DNA of 64,000 bases, taken from contig JAFCIZ010000006.1 of the NCBI GenBank assembly GCA_017871115.1, positions 4,154,001 through 4,218,000 of the forward strand. Reading direction: 5' to 3'. The notes under the pieces were generated by a model, which saw nothing but the letters and a program-made list of their open reading frames with translations, was not told where the DNA came from and searched no databases. This DNA is from Cunninghamella blakesleeana (Eukaryota; Mucoromycota; Mucoromycetes; Mucorales; Cunninghamellaceae). The translations under genes were made by a program, and so were the position numbers. Positions 38,380-53,003 of this stretch are shown piece after piece; position 1 is the first letter of the stretch, and every line of letters begins with the position of its first letter.

Positions 38380-39076
38380 TTCAGAATTAAGAAATGACGA
38401 GTAACTAAATAAAGAAGAAGAAGCAGAAAAATTTAATAATAAAGTTAGTAGAAAGGAAAAAGAAGAAATAAAATATGATATACTTATATAACAGGAGAGC
38501 AAAATTAAGATTTTTAAACTACAAGCTAAAAACACTCAAGTATATACAATCGTTCTTGGAAAATTAAATATAATAAAGGATTCTAACAAATTACTAGTTT
38601 TGAATTAGGTTGGATGTTTCGGTTATATGTATTTTTACAATTCAAGGACGATATCTATATAAAAAATGTGTATAAAGAACTGATATTACCAACAAACTAG
38701 CATAGCTCGATTAAGGGTATTTGCGAAGACAATGAATCATTGTTCCCAAGGAAAGTATGTAAATGAAAAATACGTTAGTGTATATATATATATATTAGTA
38801 CCCCGAACTATATACAAAATTATTTTCTTTCTATTATATAATATTTTAGAAACGAACACCAAGAATAAGTAATTATTGAAAATCATCAATATGGACAATA
38901 AACTAATTGGATTTGTTCGTCGTACTAATAATAATATATTAATAGAAAAAGATAATTTATCAAAGTTGACAACATTCAGCCTTAAAATTAATGGAGTGAA
39001 AAAAGCATGGGATCAAATAAAACTCAATATTAAATCTTTTATCAAGGATAAGGCTATCATTAATTTGTTCATCTGA
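38380..39076 (+). pseudogene. Broken coding relic, family unknown
   Basis: Successive plus-strand pieces with stops between them: 38415-38500 KEEEAEKFNNKVSRKEKEEI, 38505-38605 with KIKIFKLQAKNTQVYTIVLG, 38610-38760 with FRLYVFLQFKDDIYIKNVY and later GICEDNESLFPRKVC, and finally an open 66-codon stretch (38876-39076) containing GFVRRTNNNILIEKDNLSK. The Glu/Lys-rich start followed by compact hydrophobic pieces looks like a decayed gene. The final ORF may be its last exon. Not identified. Confidence 0.35.
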
Positions 39077-39630
39077 TTTTATTTTAATATTACTAATTTT
39101 TTAAAATATTATTATTATTCCTGATATATAAATATTAATATACATTAATGTATTTATTTTTTCCAGCTTTTTTAATCAGTATTTTATAAAAAATATATAC
39201 TGCATAGAACAAAATTGAATAAAATAAATACTCTGATATCTTTACGCAGGCTATAATCATCTATATTTTTTGTAAAGTATATTCCTTAGTCATAGAAAAT
39301 CTTTTTGTGTAATATGTTCTCGAAAAGGAATAAAAAGAGATGACTTGTAGTAAAGAAAACTAATCTTAACTTTTTGCAGAAGGACTTTGTCAATTTTTTG
39401 CAGCTATTTTTTAAAAAAATAAAATAAAAATAAATAGATATTTAATGTTAAATAATGTTCAAATTTAATATCAATTTTATTATTATGATAATTATTTTTT
39501 TTAAAAAAAACTGTACAAAAAAGTAAAAACTATTATTATTATTATAAAAAAAAGATAAAAAAAGATAAAAAAAGATGAAAAAAGATGAAAAACTAATTAC
39601 AGATGGTATAGTGGATTAAAATCAAAAAAA

Positions 39631-41389
39631 TTAATAATAAGAAAGTGAGACTTGAGTACGGTCATCTGTGATAGTTGGGTAGGCTGTTCGTTTTGGGTGT
39701 TGGACATCGGTCATATTATTTACATATATATGATCATCAGTGGATTGTTGTCGATGTTGATAGTGAGGATGATTAAACCCAATTGTTTTTTCAGATTGAT
39801 AATAAGTCGAAGCGGTTACTTGATCAAATTCAGTAGAGTTATTATTATTAAGATTATTATTATCAGAATGAAGACTTTGAAGAACATGAGCGACTTGATG
39901 AGTATTATCAGACATAGAATGATGATGAGTTCGGTTCAAATTAGCCAAAGCGGAATTAAATTGTTGTAATTCATCCTCACGAGCTACTCTTAAAGAGAGT
40001 CCAGGGATGCGATCCATAATTAATAAAATAATGTATGTCATAAAAAATGACCAACAAGCACCAGCCGTTGCATCTGCCAATTGATAAGGAACTTGCATCC
40101 AATGTTGGTTCATCCATCCACCCTTAATAACATGCCCATCTAACAAAGGAATATATTGTTCGGCCCAAATGCCTGTCATGATACTACCAATAAAGCCGCC
40201 AATCCCATGTATAGCAAAAATATCAGCAACATCATCAAAATTTAACCAATGCTTTAAATGAGCAGCTAAATTACAAAAGAAACCACCAAAGAACCCAATG
40301 GCAACAGCAGGACCTGGGCCAACAAAACCAGCAGCAGGTGTAATTGTGACTAATCCAGCAACGGCACCAGAACAAAAACTAAGAGCTGAAAAACTACCGT
40401 TGATACGATAATCCATTAACATCCAAGTAACGGCGCCCATAGAAGCAGCTAGATTTGTCACCACAAATGCCATACCGGCTCTCAAGGTGCCATTCAAAGC
40501 CGATCCACCATTAAATCCAAACCAACCAAACCAAAGAAAGCATGTACCTAAGACAACATTTGACATGCTGTGTGGTTTATAATCTTGTAAAATGCGTGGT
40601 TTATTACGTCCATTCCCCCCAATAATTAATGCATAAGCTAAACTGGCAAATCCACTGGTAATATGTACGGGTGTTCCTCCTGCAAAATCAAGGGCACCTA
40701 ATTTTGAACTCCATCCGTTAGGGTTCCATGTCCAACAAGCAATGAAATCGTATACTAGAGTTGACCAGACAAAGACGAACACAACTATAGGAAATAGTTT
40801 GGCTCTTTCGGCCGCTGTACCAATAGCTAATGCCGGTGTAAGCGCTGCAAACATACACTGAACTATTTTTTTAAAAAAAATAAGCAAATAAACATCATAA
40901 TTCATTTAATTTTTTTTTTTTTTTTCAAATATATAATTATTATAACAGCTTACATATCATAAAAATAAGCTCTGGGGTCTCGTCGCTTACAACAGATGGA
41001 TCTTCTAAAACACCGCGCAGAAAAGCATTATTAAGATTACCAATAAAAGAAGTGGCAGTTTTACTAAAACAAAGACTATAACCCCAAATAAACCACTATA
41101 TATAAAGGAAGAATAAGGATAAAATGGAATTAAAAAAAAAATAATAATAAATAATTATTTTATATTTATTTTTATATATTAATATTATCATTGTTTTTTT
41201 TTTTAGTACCTGCAAAGTAACAATGACTAAACAAAGTACACTAGACATGATCATTGATAAAGCATTTTTTGATGATTTTGCCATACCAGAATAGAAGTAA
41301 CCTATACCAGGAATCATAAGCCATACAAATGCAGTCGATGACAATACCCAGGCAAAATCATTTTGCCCATGTTGTGTGTTTGAATCCAT
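39631..41389 (-). CDS. Ammonium transporter (AMT/MEP/Rh family)
   Basis: Plasma-membrane ammonium uptake protein. Exons 41389-41210, 41095-40954 and 40862-39631, in phase, 517 aa. About eleven membrane segments are visible, starting with WVLSSTAFVWLMIPGIGYFYSG. The twin pore histidines are present, one in GGTPVHITSGF and one in IFAIHGIGGFIGS, and the family signature DFAGGTPVHI is intact. The cytosolic C-terminus begins IPGLSLRVAREDELQQFN, close to the conserved gating tail, and continues as about 110 low-complexity residues rich in His, Asn and Gln, probably regulatory. The N-terminus has no cleavable signal, as in fungal MEPs. The nitrogen-source regulation usual for the family cannot be read from the promoter by eye. 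Confidence 0.95.
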
Positions 41390-42014
41390 TGTTTATAAAT
41401 ATATTTATGTAGAAATAAGTTGATATGAATAATGATGTATTATTATGTTATTAATGATAGTGATGATGATGGTATGACTATATTAAAAAAATAAAAAAAA
41501 ATAAGAATAAAAAGATAAAGGAAAATAAAAAATAAAAATATTATAATATTAGATAAAAAAATAAAAAAGATCCCCTTTCAAGAGATAAGAATTATTTATC
41601 TTTTATCTATCCCATATAATATTTGATAACACTTTTTTTTTAAAACCCCATTCACACTCCCTAGACCAACTCCTTAATTATAAAATTTACTAACATGAAT
41701 AAGGTATATATAATGATAAGGCTCTTGTCATTGTTGATCTTAAATCTTTTTTTTTATTCTTCTCTTTTTAGGTTACCTAAATAATAATCTTATCATTGTA
41801 CATGATACTTGTTATACAACATAAATGAAGTTATACTTTCCCTTTTGATTCTATTCTAAAATAATAATATATAAATAAAGGGCAATATATTATAATGATA
41901 ATAATTAATATAAATAATATCGTATATATAGTATTCATATTATATTATTATCATTGTCTCAAAAAAAACGGCAACCTTACCAATCAACCACGAAAACCTT
42001 ATCGAGTCGGCGTT
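41390..42014. other. AMT promoter and ASA1 3' flank
   Basis: 625 AT-rich bases between two minus-strand genes. GATA-like TTATCT/AGATAA words occur (for example near 41580-41610), which in fungi can mark nitrogen-regulated promoters, but AT-rich DNA yields them by chance. Confidence 0.35.
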
Positions 42015-43647
42015 TTAATACAATTGCCACAAGCTGATTCTACCGTCTTTCCCACCACCAATTAACCAATGCATGTCTTGTTTCATTTCTGTAGCAAAAT
42101 TAACACAATAAACACTATCACGATGGTATGATAAAATTGCCAATGGCTTCATTGTTTTGACTGAATAGACTCTTATTCTAAAAAAAAAAATAGATAAATA
42201 AAAATTAAATTAAATTAAAAAAAAATTTAAAACTCACTATGTATAAACTTTAAAAAAAACAGTAATATTGATAATTATCAATTTCCTACCTTCCATCGTA
42301 TCCACCCGTCATAAATATTTTATTATCATTTCGTACTCTTATACATGCTATCCCTGGTTTTTTAGCTTTTATTTTTTTTAAAACATCTCCTTTTTTTAAG
42401 TTGCATTTTACGATTTGATCATCGATGCAAGTAGAATACGCATTATCTTGAAATATTGCCAAATCTAGTACTGTATCAAATAAAGGAAAAGAAGGAAAAA
42501 ATAAAATAAGCGGTGATGACAATAAAAATAAAAACAAGATAAACGTGTTTTCCAAATATATAGATCCCTGCATTTTTTTTCCTCTTCTTTTCGACTTACT
42601 TGGCTGCTGATGCTCTTGTATTTTCCATTTTAATTCAAATTGTTTTGATGATATAGTATAATCCCAAAGGACCACTTCTCCATTTTCATAGCCACTTAAT
42701 ATCCCAAGATGTTCATTATCTAATATACAAAGTTGCACGGCCATACATAGTCTTCTTTTTTCATTATCTTCATCACCAATGTTTTGAATGAGCCATTCCT
42801 TTTTAGTTAAATCAAAAATGTCAAGCTATTAATATAAATTAAGTAAGTGGATAAAAGGATAAAGGTAAATAAATTTCATCATTATAAATTTTATTTTGTT
42901 TTGTGTATATATTTCTATCCTTACTAGAGGTGTATCCCCTTTAGCGGGTAAACATATTAGAGTATTCTCTATATACAAAAAGATAAAAATAATACCGTAT
43001 ATAAATAAGTAAATAAATATAACGCTTTTATACTTGTATATATATATAATATTATTAGTTTTATTTATATATTTACCGTTTATTGTACATAAAGATAATT
43101 TACAATAATTCAGAGCATAATAATTCAACGTGTATATTAAGCTGGGTGGTCCTTTCGTTGAAAGTTTCAAATCTAATTGCCATATGTGTATCATATGATC
43201 GCGACCTTGACTTAATAATAGTAATAATAATAAATGAGATTAAAATGTTAAATGCAAGAGCCAAAAAATAAATAAATTAAGTTAAGCTGTGAAATATATA
43301 TATTCATTATATATGTACCTTATCAATTTATCATTATCAATTATATTAACACTTAATATTGATTCCTTATGTCCTTTCCATTGTATTATAGGTCGTCGCG
43401 TTTCAAAACTCCAAATAATGAGCGTACCTTCAGCGTCACTATTTTTTAAATAAACACATCCCAATTAGCTTTTCTTGTTAAAAAAAATATAAATAGAAAA
43501 TAGTACTACTTAATTAATACTTGTAATATAAATATTATTTTTTTACCCGGAAGCAATATATTTATCTTTTTCAAAAAAGCAACAGCTATTAACTTCAGCT
43601 TGATGGCCCCTAAAGATATATTCAGGTCGTAGTGGTAAATTTTGCAT
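42015..43647 (-). CDS. ASA1: WD40 protein of the ASTRA complex (Asa1/GNB1L-like)
   Basis: Beta-propeller protein; in yeast it is a subunit of ASTRA, which works with Tra1 and the TTT co-chaperone in PIKK assembly. Seven exons: 43647-43547, 43438-43319, 43210-43077, 42968-42925, 42825-42600, 42470-42290 and 42177-42015, in phase, 322 aa. It starts MQNLPLRPEYIFRGHQAEVN, with the early SGDAEGTLIIWSFETRRPI repeat typical of Asa1/GNB1L, and ends WLIGGGKDGRISLWQLY, the matching last blade. Seven WD-like repeats are visible. The gene is divergent from RRP9, with 284 bases between start codons. Other WD40 families fit less well at both termini. Confidence 0.82.
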
Positions 43648-43931
43648 AAAAAAATGAAGGAATGAGAGTAAGGTGCGATTCAAAAAAAAAGGCGAGGTTT
43701 AAAAAAATCAGAAAAAAGTGGCTTTGAGTCTTGGCGGAATTTTAATTTTTTTCTTATAAAAAAAGTTACCTTTCACATAATTTTTTTTCACTCTTTCCAT
43801 TTTTTTTTGACATAAATATACTAATTTATTCATTATATACACAAAAATAATATATAACTTAATATTAATAATAATATATAACAACAATCAATAAAAGTTA
43901 AATAATAGTAATATAAATAATATAAACAACA
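43648..43931. promoter_or_regulatory. Shared bidirectional promoter of ASA1 and RRP9
   Basis: Only 284 bases separate the two start codons, so control elements are probably shared. A short GC-richer patch (about 43665-43740) with GTGCGATTC and GGCGAGG stands out in AT-rich surroundings. Confidence 0.55.
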
Positions 43932-45105
43932 ATGAAAGATGCTTTTTTCACCTCTACTACAACAAAAAAAAGAAAACGATCTAATACTGCTACAAATAGA
44001 TCAACAAATGTAATAAATAATAAATCAAAACCACAAAAAAAGAAACAAGAATCAGACGATAATGAAAGTAGTGCTGATGAAATGGGACCTGGAAATATCG
44101 ATGATATGAATTTAGAAGAAAGTGAATTGGAATCTTCAGAAGAAGAAATCGAAGAAACAGCTGCTGAAAAACGTGTTCGTCTTGCAAAAGCTTATTTAGA
44201 AAAAATTGAAAACGACATTGAAGGTAAGAAAAAAAAAAAAAAAAAAAAAAGAGGGAGAGAGCCTATATACAAATATAAAGTATCATCATATAAATATTCA
44301 TGATTTTTTTCTATCAATATATACATTTACCTATATTTCTAGATGATTTTGCTGGTGGGTTTGATGCTGCAGATTTAGACCGGGATTTGATTGCAGAACG
44401 TTTAAAACAAGACGATGTAAATAAGATTAATAATAATGAACTAAAATGAAAATGAAAAATAATTAATTTTTTAATAATGTGAATAACTTATATTTTTATT
44501 AGGATGAATCTGCTGGAAGGTTACATAGACGTGTTGCTGATAAGGTATATATTGTATACGATGGATATAAAATAAATAAATAATAATTAAAAAGGAATCT
44601 TTAAAAAATTGATGCTAATGACAATATAATTATGTCTTTAGTTTGATTATTCGGTGTTGACAGAATCAAATTTAAAATCTATTCGAGGACATCAATTAGC
44701 AGTTACAGCAGCAGTTATTACAGATAATGGATCATTCATTTATACCGCTTCAAAAGATGGATCTATCATTAAATGTATGTAGACATATAACAACTTTAAG
44801 TAATACAATTTGTTACTCAGTATCATTCTCATCCTGACTTTTTTTTTTATTTAATTAATATATTTATAATAGGGGACGCAACTACTTTAAAAAAAATACA
44901 TATCTTTCCAGGTGGAAGAAAAAATGTTAAAAATTTTATTGGACATACTGATCATATTTATTGCTTAGCAACAAGTTCAGATAACCAATATTTAGCTAGT
45001 GGTGGTAAAGATAAAATAATTAACATTTGGTCTATTAAAGAGGATAAGCATATTGTTGCATTTTCACAACATCGTGATACTATATCGGTAATTATATGCA
45101 TATAA

Positions 45106-45139
<34 letters not shown>

Positions 45140-45967
45140 AGTAATAGTAATAAACAAATAATAACTTAAATAATAACCTTCTTATTCTTATTTTCTATAA
45201 TATTTGTACAACAGGGATTAGCATTTCGTAAGGGTAGCAATCAATTATATTCAGCATCATTCGATAGAACGATCAAACTTTGGAATATTGATGAAAGAGC
45301 ATATATAGAAACATTATTTGGACATCAAGATCAAATCACTGCCATTGATACCCTTGGTCGAGAGCGATGTATATCTACAGGAGGACGGGATAAAACAACA
45401 CGGTTATGGAAAATAGTAGAAGAATCACAATTAGTTTATCGAGGTGGAATTCAAACCAAAAATAAAGATGGGTCCAACAAACCACTTTATGTCGAAGGCT
45501 CCTTGGACTGTCTTGCTCAAATTGATGAATCTATATTTGTAACCGGAGGTGATAGTGGTCTTATTTCATTATGGGATATCAACCGTAAAAAACCTATTTA
45601 TTCTTCAGATATATCTCATGGTGTCAACGTATATGAAAATGAAGATAATGGTGATGTGATCAAAACACCTCATTGGATTACGGCTTTGGCTAGTTTGAAA
45701 TATTCAGATATATTTGTATCAGGCTCAGTAGACGGATATGTAAGGTTTTGGAAATTAGCCGCTGATAATAAAATGTTCACTCAAGTAGCACAATTACCTG
45801 TCAAAGGGGTAATCAATAGTTTACAATTTAAAACCGTATTCCCTTCGAACAAAACATATTTAATCATTGGTATTGGACAAGAACTAAAATTAGGCAGATG
45901 GTTAAAGTTGAAGGATGGTGTTAAAAACGGAACAAAAATTATAGAATTACCATTTATTAAAAAATAG
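43932..45967 (+). CDS. RRP9: U3 snoRNP protein Rrp9/U3-55K (WD40)
   Basis: Nucleolar U3 snoRNA-binding protein for 18S rRNA processing. Six exons: 43932-44223, 44343-44416, 44503-44544, 44642-44774, 44873-45087 and 45215-45967, in phase, 502 aa. The N-terminus is basic (KKRKR) then acidic (ESDDNESSADE), followed by the Rrp9 linker ETAAEKRVRLAKAYLEKI. Seven WD repeats follow, starting with SIRGHQLAVTAAVI and including the family-typical GLAFRKGSNQLYSASFDRT and TGGRDKTTRLWKI. It ends ELPFIKK. Length and linker motif distinguish it from other propellers. Confidence 0.94.
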
Positions 45968-47415
45968 ACTATCATTTCATTCTTTTTCATCATTTTATAA
46001 ATATATATATATATATATATTTGAATTATTTTATTTAATTTAATTTTAATACAAAAAAACATTTTTCATAACTTTTTATTATACATTTTTTTCTACACTT
46101 TCCTTTCGTCTTAGTATTTCTCACATATACATTTATATATATATATAGTTATATAAACGCAACTGCATTTTTTTTCTTCATATTTACTATAGTTTTACTA
46201 CGTACAAATATAATAAAATAAAATAAATAAAATAAAATGGTGATATTAAAGAGAATTTATTTTCATTTATTAAAACGAGCTTTATTCAAATATTCCAAAA
46301 ATGGATGAATTAATAAAAAATAAAAAATAAAAAATAAAAATAAATTAGATGATCAATATTGAAATAAGTGAATTGATTATTACGATATTTTTAAAAGTAA
46401 TACTAGTTTCTATATCCAAAAGCTTATTTCATTAAACTATGTATTGATTATTTCAATATGCTAAGGCGAAAAAATATATAAATTTGATAGGATGTACAAA
46501 AAAAAACGGATGGGAAAAAAATTGCATAAGAGTCATTACTGTTGTTATTCTACCTTTCACTTTTTTTTTATATGCTCCTGATTTTTATTTTATCATTCTT
46601 TACTATTTTTCTTTTTTTCTTGTATTTTTTTTTATTAGCGATACAGGCTCTTATCAGTAAAGTAACAATGATAAACAAATAGTAAAAAAGTAGTTATATA
46701 TCTGTAGAAGGTGTAAATTATAAAAAACTAACGAAATAGAGCGTTTATAAATACTAGCTATACTATTAATTGGGGTTTTTATTTTTATCTTTTATGGGCT
46801 AAAGACAATACCTAATTGAAACTCAATATATAAAATATTGGATGGCTATGGGGTCTTTAATAATTATAACTTAACCATTGTATACATACAAGATACATAT
46901 AACCATTTTATTCTCTACAAAAAATTACTCTTCTTGCGATATGCAGACCGAGTATATATTTATACAAAAGAATTTGACGAAAGATTATTTATTCAAGCAT
47001 ATTCCTTAGTAGTTTTAACGTACCCGTTCATACCATTAATAAAATTAAACCACAGACATAAATACAAGTTATTATTTGATTTTAAAATTTTCATAATCAA
47101 AATTATTTTAGCAGGTTTTTTTTGTAGGTTCTACCTTATACAATTTCATACAAATATTACGTAACTGCTTTTTTTTTTAATTTATCATTATGCATTCATT
47201 TTGGACATTTTATTTTAATCTTATTTTAATTTATCTTCACATATTTATATGATTTTGTACAGCAATAAACCTTAATGACTATACATAAATACACATTTTG
47301 CAATTAAATTTTTATAACGATACTACTCTATAAAAAAATATATTTATTACTTTTCTAAATAACAATAATAATTATAATAATTATAATAAAAATAAATTAC
47401 TGAAGATATGCTGAT
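45968..47415. other. Convergent intergenic region
   Basis: 1.45 kb between the RRP9 and CECR5-like gene ends. Short (AT)n tracts lie near 46000-46020. A 108-codon ORF at 46838-47164, rich in Tyr, Phe, Ile and Leu, was not accepted as a gene. Nothing else recognised. Confidence 0.5.
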
Positions 47416-49671
<2,256 letters not shown>

Positions 49672-49770
49672 TTTAAAAAAATAAACTGAGGAAGAGAGTA
49701 AAAAAACAAGGCACCAAAAAATTATTATAAAAATTCAATCCCCGCCAGTTTTTTTGCAAGTAATTGATCT

Positions 49771-49938
49771 AATATTACTACATACATACTAACCATATGA
49801 AATGGCTTTGGAAATCAAAAAAGAAAATCTACACTATATACATTATAATAAAAAGCTAAAAAGGTATATAATGAAAAAAAAATAGAATGACACTAAGATG
49901 TTCCAATTTTTCAGTTTTGCTATGAAATAATTTTCTAT
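49771..49938 (+). repeat. Diverged direct repeat, copy 1
   Basis: About 170 bases, roughly 80 percent identical by eye to 51201-51372 in the same orientation. Shared landmarks include TTACTACAT, TAACCATAT, AAAAGCTAAAAAGG, CTAAGATGTTC and TATGAAATAATTTTCTAT. Confidence 0.8.
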
Positions 49939-50700
49939 ACTCTTTGGTTATTTTTTTATTTTTCATATAAATCAGTATAAGCTTATTAATATACCTCCTA
50001 AAGATAATAAGACTAAATATTAGTCTTAAATAATATAGATATATTTTTTATTATGTAGATTCCTTTGAAAAAAACGATATCCAAGAATATAAACTGTATA
50101 CTCATCTATTAAAATTTTTTTAAAAAAAAATTAAATAATGGATAGTGTGGTCATCGATCCCAATTAATAATAACATAGATCCACCTAAGCTAAATATAAA
50201 AAAAGAAATAAAGAAGAAAGGTTATTTAGTTGAAAAAAGAAATGAACTGTGTGTAACTTTCCATTACTGATATAACTATTTAATAACCCAATCGATATAT
50301 CATTTTATATATATAGAGCCATATTATTGATATTATTGATATTAATCCTGATATATTTCTATTTTTGAGAGTATGGCTTGAAGAGAATTTCATATAAAAT
50401 AGCTATTTACACTGACTACTTTACATGCATTTTTCATTCAAGGCTACAACGAAGATAATGTTATGACCGCCAGTCCTTTCTTTTTTTATATAATAAAAAA
50501 GTGTTATGTAGAATTAATGAGGCAAAGTTTTTCAACATAGTGTTGGTGATATTAGTATAAACATTTTATTCATTGTTGCGGTAGTGTTAATGGTAGATAA
50601 TTTAGAGCACAACAGCTATTATTATTTATTTATTTTTTTAAAAAAAGTAAATAAATAATTAGCATTTATTTACAATAATTTTTAATATTTCAATAAGTTC

Positions 50701-50925
50701 TGTTTAGACTAAACCTTCTAGGAGAAGCTACTGGTACCATTAGCAAGCAACTTGAAGATAATGAAACTAATAACTGATTTAAACACTACCAGGTTCTCAC
50801 AAGTAAGGGGCTTGATTGAAATCAAACTATTCAATCTGTAAAAGATAACATTGATAAAAGAGATACCTCTCAGCCCGGTGTATACGCTCTTTTTGAAGAT
50901 TGATTTTAAAATACTATAACAAAAA
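50701..50925 (+). pseudogene. Coding relic between the direct repeats
   Basis: The plus strand reads LGEATGTISKQLEDNETNN, a stop, FKHYQVLTSKGLD, a stop, then NQTIQSVKDNIDKRDTSQPG and VYALFED before another stop. All pieces are in the same frame, so only a few substitutions separate it from an open frame. Family not recognised; its place between two direct repeats suggests a decayed mobile element. Confidence 0.4.
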
Positions 50926-51200
50926 ACAAAAATATATAGCCTCATATGTATTTTAAATATAGAAATATGGACTTATTTTTATGGTATGATTATATTATAT
51001 GGCTATTTTATTTAAAAACTATATCTTTTGAAAAGTATAAATTAAAGTTATTCAGAATGCTAGAATTTATTTATTTAATCTAATTTCCTTTTCAGGCTTT
51101 TTCAAGCAATTTCAGATAGAGGGTGGTTCGAGAGCCTGACACTCTGAATTGGCCAGAAATAACCCTTAGAGAAATTTTTGGTATTCCGATGTATATATTC

Positions 51201-51372
51201 TAGTATTACTACATGCACATTAACCATATCAAATGACTTTGTAGTTCATAAAAGAAAATCCACATTACATACATTATAGTCAAAAGCTAAAAAGGGATAC
51301 AATAAAAAAAAAAAATAGAATAGCCCTAAGATGTTCTGATTTTCCAATTTTGTTATGAAATAATTTTCTATT
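51201..51372 (+). repeat. Diverged direct repeat, copy 2
   Basis: Partner of 49771-49938, 1.43 kb downstream. Immediately before it lies a GC-richer patch (51092-51166) with the inverted repeat TCAGGCT/AGCCTGA. Confidence 0.8.
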
Positions 51373-52532
51373 TTTTTTTGATTATTTTTTTGATTTTCAT
51401 ACTCTTTTTTAACCTCTTTATTAATGCTTTTTATTCATGTCGTGAGTAACTGTTGTATGTGTTTTTGGTAAGAGTTATTTTTGTTAAAATAAAATATAAA
51501 AGTTTATATGTTGTATATAAATAAAAAGAGATTTCACTTAAGAAATAAAATATGTTTGTTATAGTTATAAAATGATTTTAATTAAGAAATTATTATAAAG
51601 TTAAAATAAAATAAAAATAAAAATTGGTTTGGACAAATAAAAATATTTATTATAAAGTATTATTTAAAAATTGATATTAATATTTGACAAAGAAAAAAAA
51701 ACAAAAGAGAAAGAAAAATACTCTTTCCTATTTAAAACAAAAAATAATATTTTGGGTGAGAAAGAGAATATCTGAAGTTAAAATCCCAGGGAAATGGATT
51801 TAAACAAAAAAATATATTTAATTACCGCCAGCTTGATCAGCGTGTGCGACATAACCCAAAGGAGAAAAATTAATAAAAAAATAACTATTTGTTCACTTTG
51901 AAAATAAATAACAAAGTATGTAGAAATTACTTAATAGTGATAAAATTATGTTACTGAAATTCTACTATGTATTTTTAATTCATTATTGATGGCAACATGT
52001 GGTACGTAGCGGCGAAAAAATGTAAGTATACTAAATTAACAGAATATGATACAGTTTAAACTTATCATGTTTCGCTAAAACTAGCAATATAAATTGATCA
52101 ACTATAGAAGAAGATTGTCATAAAGGCTGAAAAACATATGCTAATGTCCAGGAAACAAAGGAAATTAGTATATACGACTATTGTTTTGTATAAAAGGTCT
52201 TGAATAAAAATAAAAGTATACTTTGAATAGGAAAATGACCAGCACTGTCATCATAAAAAAAATTATAGGAGCTTTTTTTTAGTTTGGCCTACCAATTTTT
52301 ATTTTTTATTATTCCTACCTTATAATAGTTTTATTATTCTTATTAAGACATTACTAGCTACGTAATTAATGAAAAGTTTAGTAAAAAAAAAGATCCCGGA
52401 ATGCATATTTCCTATTATGTACTCCATAGTATCTGTATGTTATTTCTCAAACGATCAGTGACGAAGTAATACGAATTGTTTTTCCCTGAATTGAGCTAAA
52501 TTAAAAGCTAATAGCATTACTATTCTTTTGTA

Positions 52533-52537
52533 ACTAT

Positions 52538-52580
<43 letters not shown>

Positions 52581-52622
52581 TTATTTTTTTGTAACTATGC
52601 AAAAAAAACTTTATTTTTTTTT
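52533..52622 (+). repeat. Poly(A) of 39 bases with duplicated flank
   Basis: A39 at 52540-52578. The sequence before it (TTTTGTAACTATGC) and after it (ACTTTATTTTTTT) recurs at once around a shorter A8 run (52587-52620). It may be a retroposon tail or replication slippage. Confidence 0.75.
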
Positions 52623-53003
52623 ATTTTATAAAGTATCTTTCTCTTTAAAACACGGACATAAATTATTTTTGGAAAATTATATGTTTAAATCTTTTGTGAA
52701 ACCCGAAGTCTTTTAATACTTTATTTAAAGATAGCTGTTTCATGCAGCAAACACCATTCTTTTTTTTAAGAGTTTATCAACGATGATGATTACGAGGCTG
52801 TAGTACTACATAAAGTTTTATTTAATACAGTTTTATTTATTTATATTTCTTTTAACCTTTTTAATACACATTTTCAAAAAAATAAATAAAAATATAAGAA
52901 TGTAAATATAAATATGTAAATATGTTTTTTTCTTTTTTTTACATTACTCTTCCTTTATAATTGTTATATTAATTTCATAATTTAATTAATTCATATCTAA
53001 AAA

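Larger units (their letters stand above)
35414..39630. other. Gene-poor AT-rich region
   Basis: 4.2 kb without an intact gene. The left end is the WRKY-like promoter, with a T10A13 tract near 35470-35495. Contents noted separately: an (ATCT)n repeat and a coding relic at 38380-39076. Short ORFs near 36500-37030 are driven by AT runs and were not accepted. Confidence 0.5.
49672..53003. other. Repeat-rich, gene-poor region
   Basis: 3.3 kb with no intact gene. It holds a pair of diverged direct repeats, a coding relic, a short inverted repeat (51092-51098 with 51133-51139) and a long poly(A) tract, each listed. The whole stretch looks like the remains of mobile elements. Confidence 0.55.

Noticed and set aside
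41570..41615. GATA-factor sites as proof of nitrogen control of the ammonium transporter
   Set aside because: GATA-like words are expected by chance in this AT-rich DNA; mentioned only as a possibility.
46838..47164. 108-codon ORF between RRP9 and the CECR5-like gene
   Set aside because: Hydrophobic/aromatic mix without motif, signal peptide or splice context; chance or relic.
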